A stretch of DNA of 64,000 nt from Sphingomonas sp. FARSPH (GTDB taxonomy: Bacteria > Pseudomonadota > Alphaproteobacteria > Sphingomonadales > Sphingomonadaceae): NCBI RefSeq assembly GCF_003355005.1, contig NZ_CP029985.1, positions 1,169,001 through 1,233,000 on the forward strand, given 5' to 3'. The notes under the pieces were generated by a model that saw only the letters and a program-made list of their open reading frames with translations, had not been told where the DNA came from and did not search any database. The translations under genes were made by a program, and so were the position numbers. Shown here piece after piece: positions 16,452-26,848 of this stretch; the stretch's first letter is position 1, and every line of letters starts with the position of its first letter.

Positions 16452-17743
16452 TCCGCCTCGACACCCGCGACGCCGGTTTCGCCGACGCCTTCGCCGCGCT
16501 CGTCGACGCGCGCCGCGAAACCGCGACCGATGTCGCGCGCGACGTCGCGACGATCCTGCGCGCCGTCCGCGACGAGGGCGAGGCTGCGGTCGCCGCCTTC
16601 ACGCAGAAACTCGACCGCCACGACCTCGCCGAAACCGGCTGGCAGATCGAACCCGCCGCCTGTGCCGCGGCCTATGACGCGCTGGAGCCGGAATTGCGCG
16701 CCGCGCTCGACCTCGCCGCGCGGCGCATCCGCACCTATCACGAAAAACAGCGCCCCGCCGACAGCGACTGGCGGGATGCCGCCGGCGTGCGGCTCGGCGC
16801 GCGCTGGACGCCGGTCGATGCGGCGGGCCTCTACGTTCCCGGCGGTCGCGCGGCCTATCCCTCGTCGCTGCTGATGAACGCCATCCCCGCCAAGGTCGCG
16901 GGCGTCGAACGCTTGGTGATGGTTACTCCGACCCCGGATGGCCGGATCAACCATCTCGTCCTCGCCGCCGCGCATCTGGCGGGCGTCGACGAGGTATGGC
17001 GGATCGGCGGTGCGCAGGCGATCGGTGCGCTCGCCTATGGCGCGGGCCGCATCGCGCCCGTCGACGTCGTCACCGGCCCCGGCAACGCCTGGGTCGCGGA
17101 GGCGAAGCGCCAAGTCTATGGCGTCGTCGGCATCGACATGGTCGCCGGCCCCAGCGAGATCGTCGTCGTCGCCGACGGCCGCAACGATCCGCAGATCACC
17201 GCCGCCGACCTGCTCAGCCAGGCCGAGCACGACACGGTCACGCAATCGATCCTGTTCACCGACGACGCCGCCTTCGCCGATGCGGTCGCCGCGGCGGTGG
17301 AGACGGAACTGGGCGCACTCGCGACGCACGCGGTCGCTCGCGCCGCGTGGGACGCCAACGGCGCGATCGTCGTCGTCGATTCGCTGGCGGCGGCGTGCCC
17401 GCTCGTCGACCGGCTCGCGCCAGAGCATCTGCAGCTGTCGGTCGAGGATCCCGACGCACTGTTCGCGCGCATCCGCCATGCGGGCAGCGTGTTTCTCGGC
17501 CGCCACACGCCCGAGGCGATCGGTGATTATGTCGCCGGGCCGAACCACGTCCTGCCGACGGGCCGCCGGGCGCGATTCGCGTCGGGCCTGTCGGTGCTCG
17601 ACTTCATGAAGCGGACGAGCTTCCTCGGCCTCGACGAGCGCGCGCTCGCCGAGCTCGGCCCGGCGACGGTCGCGCTGGCCGAGGCGGAAGGGCTGCCGGC
17701 GCACGCGCGGTCCGTCGCGCTGCGGCTGCGGTTCAACCGCTGA
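16448..17743 (+). CDS. hisD: Histidinol dehydrogenase
   Basis: 431 residues, the usual length. It catalyses the last two steps of histidine synthesis, L-histidinol to L-histidine with two NAD. Family signatures include VPGGRAAYPSSLLMN, IGGAQAIGALAYG, GPGNAWVAEAKRQVYG, DMVAGPSEIVVVAD and LLSQAEHD; Gln and His of SQAEHD and later His residues (APEHLQL, GPNHVLPT) bind zinc and substrate. It is coupled to hisG by a four-base overlap, with its ribosome-binding site within the palindromic repeat. Confidence 0.96.
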   Translation: MIRLDTRDAGFADAFAALVDARRETATDVARDVATILRAVRDEGEAAVAAFTQKLDRHDLAETGWQIEPAACAAAYDALEPELRAALDLAARRIRTYHEKQRPADSDWRDAAGVRLGARWTPVDAAGLYVPGGRAAYPSSLLMNAIPAKVAGVERLVMVTPTPDGRINHLVLAAAHLAGVDEVWRIGGAQAIGALAYGAGRIAPVDVVTGPGNAWVAEAKRQVYGVVGIDMVAGPSEIVVVADGRNDPQITAADLLSQAEHDTVTQSILFTDDAAFADAVAAAVETELGALATHAVARAAWDANGAIVVVDSLAAACPLVDRLAPEHLQLSVEDPDALFARIRHAGSVFLGRHTPEAIGDYVAGPNHVLPTGRRARFASGLSVLDFMKRTSFLGLDERALAELGPATVALAEAEGLPAHARSVALRLRFNR

Positions 17744-17873
17744 ACGGGGCGGCCCGGGTTCGGGGGAGATTTCGGAAGACGCGGTAACCTGATCTTATCG
17801 ATCTTTGTCGATTTTGGACATTAAGCTGACGGCACGTCGGCACAGGAGATCAAGATCACAAGGATCGCATTGC

Positions 17874-18341
17874 ATGCCGCACGAGATGCCCCGGGAGAAA
17901 CTTCGTCTGGCCCGCCTTCGCGCTCATCAGCGCTTTCCGACGCGGTTCGACGCGATGATCGAATATGATCGCGGATCGCTGACCATCAGGGTGGCCGACA
18001 TATCCGCCCGCGGCGCGCGATTATGCTTCGTCGATCGCATACCCGGCCCGATCGTCGGCAAACGCATCAAGCTTCTGGCGATCAATCTTGCCGTCGAGGC
18101 GCGGGTCGTCTGGCAGTCGGCGCAGGAATGCGGCATCGTGCTCGATACCCCGATCGCACCGCTCACCGTGGTGCGCGGCAATTATCTGCCGCTGCAGCAT
18201 CTGCGCAGCCAGTACGTGGCGGCATGCCCGTCGGCCGACGCCTGCCAGATTTGCGGCCTGCCGCCGCGTTCGCGCTGCGTCGTATGCCAAAGGGGTGACG
18301 TCGTCGTGTCGCACGACTACATGGCGCCGGATGTCTCGTAG
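17874..18341 (+). CDS. PilZ domain protein with a C-terminal Cys-rich (zinc-ribbon-like) tail
   Basis: 155 residues. The PilZ domain (about 15-110) keeps both cyclic-di-GMP motifs: an Arg-rich RFPTR near the start and DISARG (D-x-S-x-x-G). After it the protein has CQICGLPPRSRCVVC, a CxxC-x7-CxxC pattern near residues 125-139 that could bind zinc. Such a fusion is not the usual single PilZ domain. The start at 17874 follows AAGGA. The stop lies inside nusB (11-base overlap). Confidence 0.78.
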   Translation: MPHEMPREKLRLARLRAHQRFPTRFDAMIEYDRGSLTIRVADISARGARLCFVDRIPGPIVGKRIKLLAINLAVEARVVWQSAQECGIVLDTPIAPLTVVRGNYLPLQHLRSQYVAACPSADACQICGLPPRSRCVVCQRGDVVVSHDYMAPDVS

Positions 18342-18786
18342 TTCCGACCGTACCACCGCGCGCGCCGCCGCCCGTCTCGCCGCCGTCCAGGCCCTGTACC
18401 AGCACGAGATGGAGGGCACCGCCATCCCCGCGCTGCTCCACGAATTCCACCAGCACCGTATCGGTGCGACGATCGAGGACGTCGAATATGCCGACGCCGA
18501 CGTCGATTTCTTCGATGACATCGTCACCGGCGCGCACGCCCGTGCCGGCGAGATCGACATGGCGATCGAGAAGAAGCTCGCCAGCGGCTGGACGCTCGCC
18601 CGGCTCGACAAGCCGATGAAGGCGCTGCTGCGCGCCGGCACCTACGAACTGATGGCGCGCAAGGACGTGCCCGTCGGTGCGACGATCAGCGAATATGTCG
18701 ACGTCGCGCACGCCTTCTATGAACGGCGCGAGGCAGGCTTCGTCAACGGCCTGCTCGACGGCATCGCCAAGGATGTGCGCAGCTGA
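18331..18786 (+). CDS. nusB: Transcription antitermination protein NusB
   Basis: 151 residues, the normal size. NusB binds boxA RNA with NusE (S10) in rRNA antitermination. Family motifs: ARLAAVQALYQHEMEG at the start, RLDKPMKALLRAGTYEL and VGATISEYVDVAHAFYERREAGFVNGLLDGIA at the end. The ATG at 18331 overlaps the PilZ gene. The TGA stop overlaps the thiL start. Confidence 0.95.
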   Translation: MSRSSDRTTARAAARLAAVQALYQHEMEGTAIPALLHEFHQHRIGATIEDVEYADADVDFFDDIVTGAHARAGEIDMAIEKKLASGWTLARLDKPMKALLRAGTYELMARKDVPVGATISEYVDVAHAFYERREAGFVNGLLDGIAKDVRS

Positions 18787-19691
18787 ACGAGGCCGACTTC
18801 CTCGACGCGCTGCGCGCGCTGCCTATCCACGTCGCCGCGCGTGGGCTTCGCGACGACGTGGCGCGGCTGATCCACGCGCCGCTCGTCGTCACCACCGATA
18901 CGCTGGTCGAGGGAGTGCATTTCCTGCCCGACGACCCGCCTGCCGATGTGGCGTGGAAGCTGGTCGCGACCAACCTGTCCGACATCGCGGGCAAGGGCGC
19001 GCGGCCGGAAGGGATCCTGCTCAACTATCCGCTGTCGGACGAGGACTGGGACCGCGCCTTCCTCGTCGGACTCGGCGCGGTGCTGACGGCGTGCGGCACC
19101 GGACTGCTCGGCGGCGACACCGTGACCCTGCCAAGGGGCGCGCCGCGCATCCTCACCGTCACCGCGTTCGGTGGCGACACCCCTGCTCCGCCCCGCGGCG
19201 GCGCGGGCGAAAACGACGCGCTCTGGGTGACCGGCACGATCGGCGACGCGGGCGCAGGCCTTGCCATCGCGCGCGGAAAACCGGGGCCGGCGGCGCTCGC
19301 CGACCGCTATCGCCGCCCGATGCCGCGGCTGGCCGAGGGGCGCGTGCTGTCGCGCGTCGCGCATGCGATGATGGACGTGTCCGACGGCCTGCTGATCGAT
19401 GCGGCGCGCATGGGCGCGGCGAGCGGCCTCGCCGTCGAGATCGATCTGGCCGCCGTGCCGCTGTCCGTGGACTATCGCGCGCATCGCGGGGACGATCGCG
19501 GCGCGCGCCTCGCCGCCGCGACGGCGGGCGACGATTACGAATTGCTCTTCGCCATGCCCGCCAACACCGTTCCCGCGGTGCCCGCGACCCGGATCGGCCG
19601 TTTTCGTCGCGGCGCCGGCCTGTGGCTTCAGGATGATGGCGACGCCGTGCCGCTGCCGCCGTCGCTCGGCTTTCAGCACAGGTCCGCCTGA
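18783..19691 (+). CDS. thiL: Thiamine-monophosphate kinase (apparent CTG start)
   Basis: Phosphorylates thiamine monophosphate to the active diphosphate. 302 residues from CTG at 18783. The family N-terminus (NEADFLDALRALPIHVAARGLRDDVARL) is fully present upstream of the first GTG at 18858, and there is no ATG, GTG or TTG earlier in that frame. The CTG forms a CTGA overlap with the nusB stop, in the position where relatives have ATGA. Later motifs: TDTLVEGVHFL, DIAGKGARPEGILL, MMDVSDGLLIDAARMG and AGDDYELLFAMP, with the Mg and ATP-binding Asp residues. Confidence 0.9.
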   Translation: MNEADFLDALRALPIHVAARGLRDDVARLIHAPLVVTTDTLVEGVHFLPDDPPADVAWKLVATNLSDIAGKGARPEGILLNYPLSDEDWDRAFLVGLGAVLTACGTGLLGGDTVTLPRGAPRILTVTAFGGDTPAPPRGGAGENDALWVTGTIGDAGAGLAIARGKPGPAALADRYRRPMPRLAEGRVLSRVAHAMMDVSDGLLIDAARMGAASGLAVEIDLAAVPLSVDYRAHRGDDRGARLAAATAGDDYELLFAMPANTVPAVPATRIGRFRRGAGLWLQDDGDAVPLPPSLGFQHRSA

Positions 19692-19792
19692 CCGGCGCTT
19701 GCGCTCCGCCCCCGCGCGCCATAGCCTCTCCCCCTCGCGCAAGACCGGGGGCACATCGGCGACGCGCGTCCACAGGAGAAGGATCGCTGCGA

Positions 19793-21967
<2,175 letters not shown>

Positions 21968-22043
21968 TCTTGTCCCGGCGACGTCCCGCGCGCCGGACGT
22001 CGCCGGTCATCAGCCTGCAACAGTCGGCGCGCAGGCGGCGGGC

Positions 22044-23612
22044 ATGACGCCCCGCTCGCCGCTCGCCCGCCTGACCCGTCGCAGTCTCATCGCCGGCACG
22101 CCGCTGCTGCTCGCAGCACCGGCGATCCTGCGCGCGCAACAATTGTTCGCCCAATACCCCTTCCGCCTCGGCGTCGCCGCGGGCGATCCCACGTCCGACG
22201 GCTTCGTCATCTGGACCCGCCTCGCGCCCGATCCGCTCGCCGATCACGCCGGGATGCCGATGCAGCCCGTCGCCGTCGACTGGCAGGTCGCGTCCGACGA
22301 CCGCTTCGACCGGGTGGTCGCGCACGGCAGCGCGATCGCGCACCCCGACCTCGGCCATTCGGTGCATGTCGAGGTCGCCGGCCTCGCTTCCGATCGCCCC
22401 TATTGGTATCGCTTCACCGTCGGGCGCGAGCGGTCGATCGCCGGGCGGGCCCGCACGCTGCCGGCGGCGGGCAGTCGCCTCGACCGGCTGCGCTTCGCGG
22501 TCGCGGGCTGCCAGAATTACGAGGACGGCCTGTTCACCGCCTACCGCCATCTCGCGAACGACGATCCCGCCTTCGTCTTCCATTACGGCGACTATATCTA
22601 CGAAGGCCGATCGTCGCCCGTCCCGGTCGGATATGACGGCAGGCCGCGCCGGTTCGTACGCGCGCATGTCGGCCAGCAATTGTACGATCTCGCCGATTAT
22701 CGCCGCCGCTATGCGCAGTACAAGCTCGACCCCGACCTCCAGGCCGCGCATGCCGCCACCGCCTGGTTCGCGACGTTCGACGACCATGAGGTGGAAAACA
22801 ACTGGGTCGGCTTGGTCGACCAGGAAAATGACCCGCCCGAACAGTTCGCGCTGCGCCGCGCCGCGGCGTTCCAGGCCTATTACGAGAATATGCCGATGCG
22901 CCGCGCGGCCATGCCGGTGGCGGGCAGCGTCCAGCTCTATCGCCGCGCGCTGGTCGGCGATCTCGTCGACCTCCACCTGCTCGACACGCGCCAGTTCCGC
23001 ACCGACCAGCCTTGCGGCGACGGGTTCAAGCCCGCCTGCCCCGGCGTCGCCGATCGAAACGCGCAGGTGATGGGCGTAAAGCAGGAAGGCTGGCTCGCCG
23101 ATGCGCTGCACCAGCGCGCCGCCCGCTGGCAGGCGCTGGCGCAGCAGGTGATGATGATGCCGCTCGACCGCCGCACCGGCGACGAACCTGCGCCGATTCG
23201 GAACATGGACAGCTGGGCGGGCTATGACGCTCCGCGCGAGCGGGTGCTCGCGATGCTCGACGGCGTCCCCGGCGCGGTCGTGCTGACCGGCGACGAGCAC
23301 CAGAATTTCCTCGGCGAACTGCGCCGCGACGGTGGCCGCGGCAAGAGCGTCGCCACCGAATTCGTTAGCACCTCGATCAGTTCGGGCGGCGATGGCGCCG
23401 ACGTGCGCAAGGGCGCCGACCGGATCGCGGCGGAAAACCCCTTCCTCGCCTGGACGAACGACCGGCGCGGCTATCTGCTCTGCGACGTCGACCGGCAAAT
23501 GTGGCGCGGCGCGTTCCGCACCGTCGATGCGGTGTCCACCCCCGACGCGCCCGTGCGCACCGCCGGCACCGCGACGATCGCGTTCGGCGACCCGACCCCG
23601 CACATTGCCTGA
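22044..23612 (+). CDS. phoD: PhoD-type alkaline phosphatase (Tat-exported)
   Basis: 522 residues. Twin-arginine signal LTRRSLIAGTPLLLAAPAILRA at the start, then a PhoD N-terminal domain (FRLGVAAGDPTSDGFVIWTRLAP) and the metallophosphatase domain with FAVAGCQNYEDG, FHYGDYIYEG, TFDDHEVENNW and VLTGDEHQNFLGEL, carrying the Asp, Asn and His ligands for Ca/Fe. It would release phosphate from phosphodiesters or monoesters in the periplasm. No Pho box was recognised in the 76-base gap upstream. Confidence 0.9.
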   Translation: MTPRSPLARLTRRSLIAGTPLLLAAPAILRAQQLFAQYPFRLGVAAGDPTSDGFVIWTRLAPDPLADHAGMPMQPVAVDWQVASDDRFDRVVAHGSAIAHPDLGHSVHVEVAGLASDRPYWYRFTVGRERSIAGRARTLPAAGSRLDRLRFAVAGCQNYEDGLFTAYRHLANDDPAFVFHYGDYIYEGRSSPVPVGYDGRPRRFVRAHVGQQLYDLADYRRRYAQYKLDPDLQAAHAATAWFATFDDHEVENNWVGLVDQENDPPEQFALRRAAAFQAYYENMPMRRAAMPVAGSVQLYRRALVGDLVDLHLLDTRQFRTDQPCGDGFKPACPGVADRNAQVMGVKQEGWLADALHQRAARWQALAQQVMMMPLDRRTGDEPAPIRNMDSWAGYDAPRERVLAMLDGVPGAVVLTGDEHQNFLGELRRDGGRGKSVATEFVSTSISSGGDGADVRKGADRIAAENPFLAWTNDRRGYLLCDVDRQMWRGAFRTVDAVSTPDAPVRTAGTATIAFGDPTPHIA

Positions 23613-23749
23613 GCCAAGCCAGTTCGGCGCGGCGCGGAACACGCCTTCAGACCGGAGCGTCGAGCCTGATCGCGTTCCCATCGTTGTTCGGGGCAGGCTT
23701 ATACGGGCATAATGCGGGAACCCGATCCCACCCCGCAGCTTATGGCGGC

Positions 23750-24319
23750 ATGGACACGGAACCTCTTTCACCCGCCGACTTCGCCAAGCCCGCGATCCTG
23801 CTTTCCGGCACGGTCGACCAAGCCATGTACGCACGGTTCCGCGAACAGCTCGATATTGCACCGACAGAGGGGCTGTGCGTGATCGGACTGTCGACGCTCG
23901 GTGGCGATCCGGAGGTCGCGCGGATGATGGGCGAGGACGTCCGTTTCCACAGCGACGTCGCACCCGGCCGGCGCATGGTGTTCCTTGGCAAGACCGCAGT
24001 CTATTCCGCCGGCGCGACCCTCATGAGCTTCTTCGCGCGATCCAATCGTTATCTGACCCGTGGGACGCGGTTGATGATCCACGAACGGCTGATGGGATCG
24101 ACGTTGCAGATCAACGGACCGCTGACCCAATGCATCGCCACGGTCGAGGCCAAGCTCAACGAATTGCGGGCGTCGATCACGATCCAGAATGAAGGGTTCG
24201 AAAACCTCGTGCGCGGGTCGCATGTCACGCTCGACGAGGTGATCGGCCGCGCGCCGAGCAATTGGTACGTCGATGCGAACGAAGCCTGCGCGCTCGGCCT
24301 CGTCGAGGCGGTGCTCTGA
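23750..24319 (+). CDS. ClpP-like serine protease
   Basis: 189 residues with the ClpP/crotonase fold: LSTLGGDPEVARMMGEDVRF, catalytic Ser in KTAVYSAGATLMSFF and His in TRLMIHERLMGS, with the helical handle after it (LNELRASITIQNEGFENL). It is more distant from housekeeping ClpP, and the axial-loop region is short. The ATG at 23750 was chosen; residues further upstream are not ClpP-like. Its stop lies three bases before the stop of the convergent Anbu gene. Confidence 0.78.
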   Translation: MDTEPLSPADFAKPAILLSGTVDQAMYARFREQLDIAPTEGLCVIGLSTLGGDPEVARMMGEDVRFHSDVAPGRRMVFLGKTAVYSAGATLMSFFARSNRYLTRGTRLMIHERLMGSTLQINGPLTQCIATVEAKLNELRASITIQNEGFENLVRGSHVTLDEVIGRAPSNWYVDANEACALGLVEAVL

Positions 24320-24322
24320 ACG

Positions 24323-25072
24323 TCAGTCGTCCGTCATGAAGGGCGGCGGCGGGATCGTGGCGCGCACGTCGTCGAGCAGCATCGACCAGCGCATCGACAG
24401 ATCGTCGAAATAGGCGTCACGCTCCTCGATCCGGCGCGACACGATCGGCGCGGCGTGATCGGTGGGGATGACGATCAGGTCGATCGGGCGACCGACGGAC
24501 AGGTTGGATCGCATCGTCGAGTCGAAGCTGATAAGCCCAAGCTTCACCGCTTCGCTGGCGGGCATATCGTATCGAAGCGAGCGATCGAGGATAGGCTTGC
24601 CGTACTTGATGTCGCCGACCTGCAGAAACGGCTTGTCGCGCTGGCATTCGATGAAATTGCCGGCCTCGTAAAACAGGTACAGTCGCAGCCGCTCGTAACC
24701 GATCCGTCCACCGAGCAGCAGCGAGACGCCGCTCGCGATCCCCTGCGCCGCCAGCCCGGTCGACACCTGATTGCGTGCGGTCAGCACCGCCTCGCCGACG
24801 AGCTGCGCGGCGCGGAACATGGTCGGCGCGTCGCTGAGCCGGCGCGGCACGCCGCCTTCCTCGATCGGCGGCAGCCCTTCTGCGAGCGTGGAGAGGATCA
24901 GCTGCGTCACCGACAGATTGCCCGCGGTCGCCGCCACGAGCAGGCGGTCGGGCCCGCTCGCGACCAAGTGAAGCTTGCGATAGGTCGAGATATCGTCGAC
25001 GCCGGCATTGGTGCGCGTGTCCGCGATCATCACCAAAGCCTCCTCGACCAGCATGCCGAGACCGTAGGTCAC
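24323..25072 (-). CDS. Anbu-type proteasome-related peptidase
   Basis: 249 residues of the Anbu (ancestral beta-subunit) family: MTYGLGMLVEEALVMIADTRTNAGVDDISTYRK, with Thr2 as the likely exposed nucleophile after Met removal, and GDIKYGKPILDRSLRYD plus KLGLISFDSTMRSNLSVG as family blocks. Anbu forms open ring or helical assemblies and is nearly always encoded with a transglutaminase, an alpha-E protein and a circularly permuted ATP-grasp, exactly as seen upstream here. Last gene of that operon, 16 bases after the transglutaminase gene. Confidence 0.9.
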   Translation of the reverse strand: MTYGLGMLVEEALVMIADTRTNAGVDDISTYRKLHLVASGPDRLLVAATAGNLSVTQLILSTLAEGLPPIEEGGVPRRLSDAPTMFRAAQLVGEAVLTARNQVSTGLAAQGIASGVSLLLGGRIGYERLRLYLFYEAGNFIECQRDKPFLQVGDIKYGKPILDRSLRYDMPASEAVKLGLISFDSTMRSNLSVGRPIDLIVIPTDHAAPIVSRRIEERDAYFDDLSMRWSMLLDDVRATIPPPPFMTDD

Positions 25073-25088
25073 CGCGCGAAACGCTCCA

Positions 25089-25913
25089 TCAACTCTGTCG
25101 CTGCCCGCCTGCCTGCGTCACCGACACGGCGACGTCCAGACTTTCCTCGCCCATGCCGGTGCGCGCCCCCGCGATCGGCGCGGCCTCGCGATAGTCCAGC
25201 CCCACGGCGACCCGGACATAGGCGTCGTCGGGCGAAATGCCGTTGGCGCTGTCGAAGCCGACCCAGCCCAGATCCTCGATACATGCTTCTGCCCAGGCAT
25301 GCGCCGCGGGCTGATCGTCCGCACCGTCGCGGCGAAAGAGGTGGCCGGACACGTATCGTGCGGGGATATCCATTTCGCGGGCGGCGGCGACGAAGACGTG
25401 CGTGAAATCCTGGCAAACACCATGGCCCATCGCGAGCGCATCGGCCGCGGTGCGGCGCACGTCCATGCCCGTCGCGTCGAAGCGCATCCGTTCCGCCATC
25501 AGGCGATTGAGCGCATGCAGCCGGCCCAGCGGATCGGCCGCGGCGGCGCCGGCCGTTTCCGCGAGAGCCCTGATCCCGGCGTCCGCGCTGGTCAGCGGCG
25601 AGGATCGCAGGAACACCGCCGCGGGCAGCGGCTCGTTGGTTCCGCGCACGATCCCCGCCCGATCCTCGGTCAGCACCTCTCCCGCCACCTCGATCGTCAG
25701 CGCGTCAATCGGCCCGTCGACGTAGACCATCGTCACGTCATTGCCATAGCCATCCCGCGTCGCGCGCAGGCGGGCGTCGCACTCCACGGCGATCTCCCAA
25801 CCGATCACCGTCTGTCCCGCAAAGCTCGGCGGGGTCAGCCGGGCGAGCTGGACAAGCCGCACCTGCGGCGCCGCGAAGCGGTAGCTGGTGCGATGCCGGA
25901 TGGACAGGCGCAT
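25089..25913 (-). CDS. Transglutaminase-like protein of the Anbu operon
   Basis: 274 residues: an N-terminal bacterial transglutaminase-like beta domain (RLSIRHRTSYRFAAP) and a papain-like core with catalytic Cys in GHGVCQDFTHVF, His in QPAAHAWAEACI and Asp in GWVGFDSAN. It would hydrolyse or crosslink amide bonds. The start overlaps the alpha-E stop at base 25913. Confidence 0.9.
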   Translation of the reverse strand: MRLSIRHRTSYRFAAPQVRLVQLARLTPPSFAGQTVIGWEIAVECDARLRATRDGYGNDVTMVYVDGPIDALTIEVAGEVLTEDRAGIVRGTNEPLPAAVFLRSSPLTSADAGIRALAETAGAAAADPLGRLHALNRLMAERMRFDATGMDVRRTAADALAMGHGVCQDFTHVFVAAAREMDIPARYVSGHLFRRDGADDQPAAHAWAEACIEDLGWVGFDSANGISPDDAYVRVAVGLDYREAAPIAGARTGMGEESLDVAVSVTQAGGQRQS

Positions 25914-26848
25914 CAGGTGAACCGGAACTGGTGCGAGATCGCGCGGTCGAGGTCCGCGATCTCGTCGAGGAAACGGCCGAGATATTCGTGCAGGCCGCCC
26001 TGGAACAGCGCATCGATGTTGGTCGCGCGCATCGCCTGGCGTTGGCGCCGGGCGAGCCGATCCGCCTCACCCTGCAGGCCCGTCCGCTGCCCGATCCGGT
26101 TGAGCAACGTCACGATCCGCTCCATCGACGCCATCAACGAACGCGGCAGCTCGTCCCGCAGGATCAGGAACTCGGCGACCAGCCAAGGTCGCAATCCCTG
26201 CCGGTAGAGCCAGCGGTAGGCGGTCACCGCCGACACGGTACGAAGGATGCCGGTCCATTGGTCGCGGTCCACGGCGCCGCCGACGGGCTCACCCTGCGGC
26301 AGGAGCAGATGGTATTTGACGTCGAGCAGGCGCGCGGTGCCATTCGCGCGTTCTACCGCCATGCCTAGCGCGATGAGCGCGCGCGCCTCGTTATGGAGCA
26401 TCCGGTTGAGCGCGCCTTCGAACCCGCGCGCATCCGCCTTGACCTCTTCCGCCAGGTTCAGGATCATCTCCGTATCGCCGAGCTGCTGGCGCCCGCGCAC
26501 GCTGATCCAGGCGCGGTTGATCGACATCCACGCTTCGCGCGACAGCGCGGTGCGCACGGCACGCGCATTGTGGCGCGCGGCGTCGATGCACGAGCGGATC
26601 GAACTGGGGTTGGCGGTAGAGAGCAGCAGGTAGCGCGCGACCTCCGCAGGGTTGAGCGGCGCGCCCGTCGCGGCGAAGCCGGGCGTCGCGGTGGCGACGG
26701 CAAGCGCGCTCGACCACGCCTCGCTGCCGGCAGGGCGCGCGGCGAGCTGATCCAGCCGCAACGTCGCTTCGACCAGTTGCGCGGTGAATTCCGCCCGCTC
26801 GACGTAGCGGCCAAGCCAGTAGAGCGCGGCGGCGGTGCGCGACAGCAT
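25913..26848 (-). CDS. Alpha-E domain protein (DUF403) of the Anbu operon
   Basis: 311-residue all-alpha protein with the alpha-E opening MLSRTAAALYWLGRYVERAEFTAQLVEATLRL and the repeated E-rich helices (NLAEEVKADARGFEGALNRMLHN). Function unknown; alpha-E proteins are found fused to or encoded with the circularly permuted ATP-grasp and probably serve as its partner in making a peptide bond. One-base overlaps on both sides join it to the neighbouring genes. Confidence 0.9.
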   Translation of the reverse strand: MLSRTAAALYWLGRYVERAEFTAQLVEATLRLDQLAARPAGSEAWSSALAVATATPGFAATGAPLNPAEVARYLLLSTANPSSIRSCIDAARHNARAVRTALSREAWMSINRAWISVRGRQQLGDTEMILNLAEEVKADARGFEGALNRMLHNEARALIALGMAVERANGTARLLDVKYHLLLPQGEPVGGAVDRDQWTGILRTVSAVTAYRWLYRQGLRPWLVAEFLILRDELPRSLMASMERIVTLLNRIGQRTGLQGEADRLARRQRQAMRATNIDALFQGGLHEYLGRFLDEIADLDRAISHQFRFT

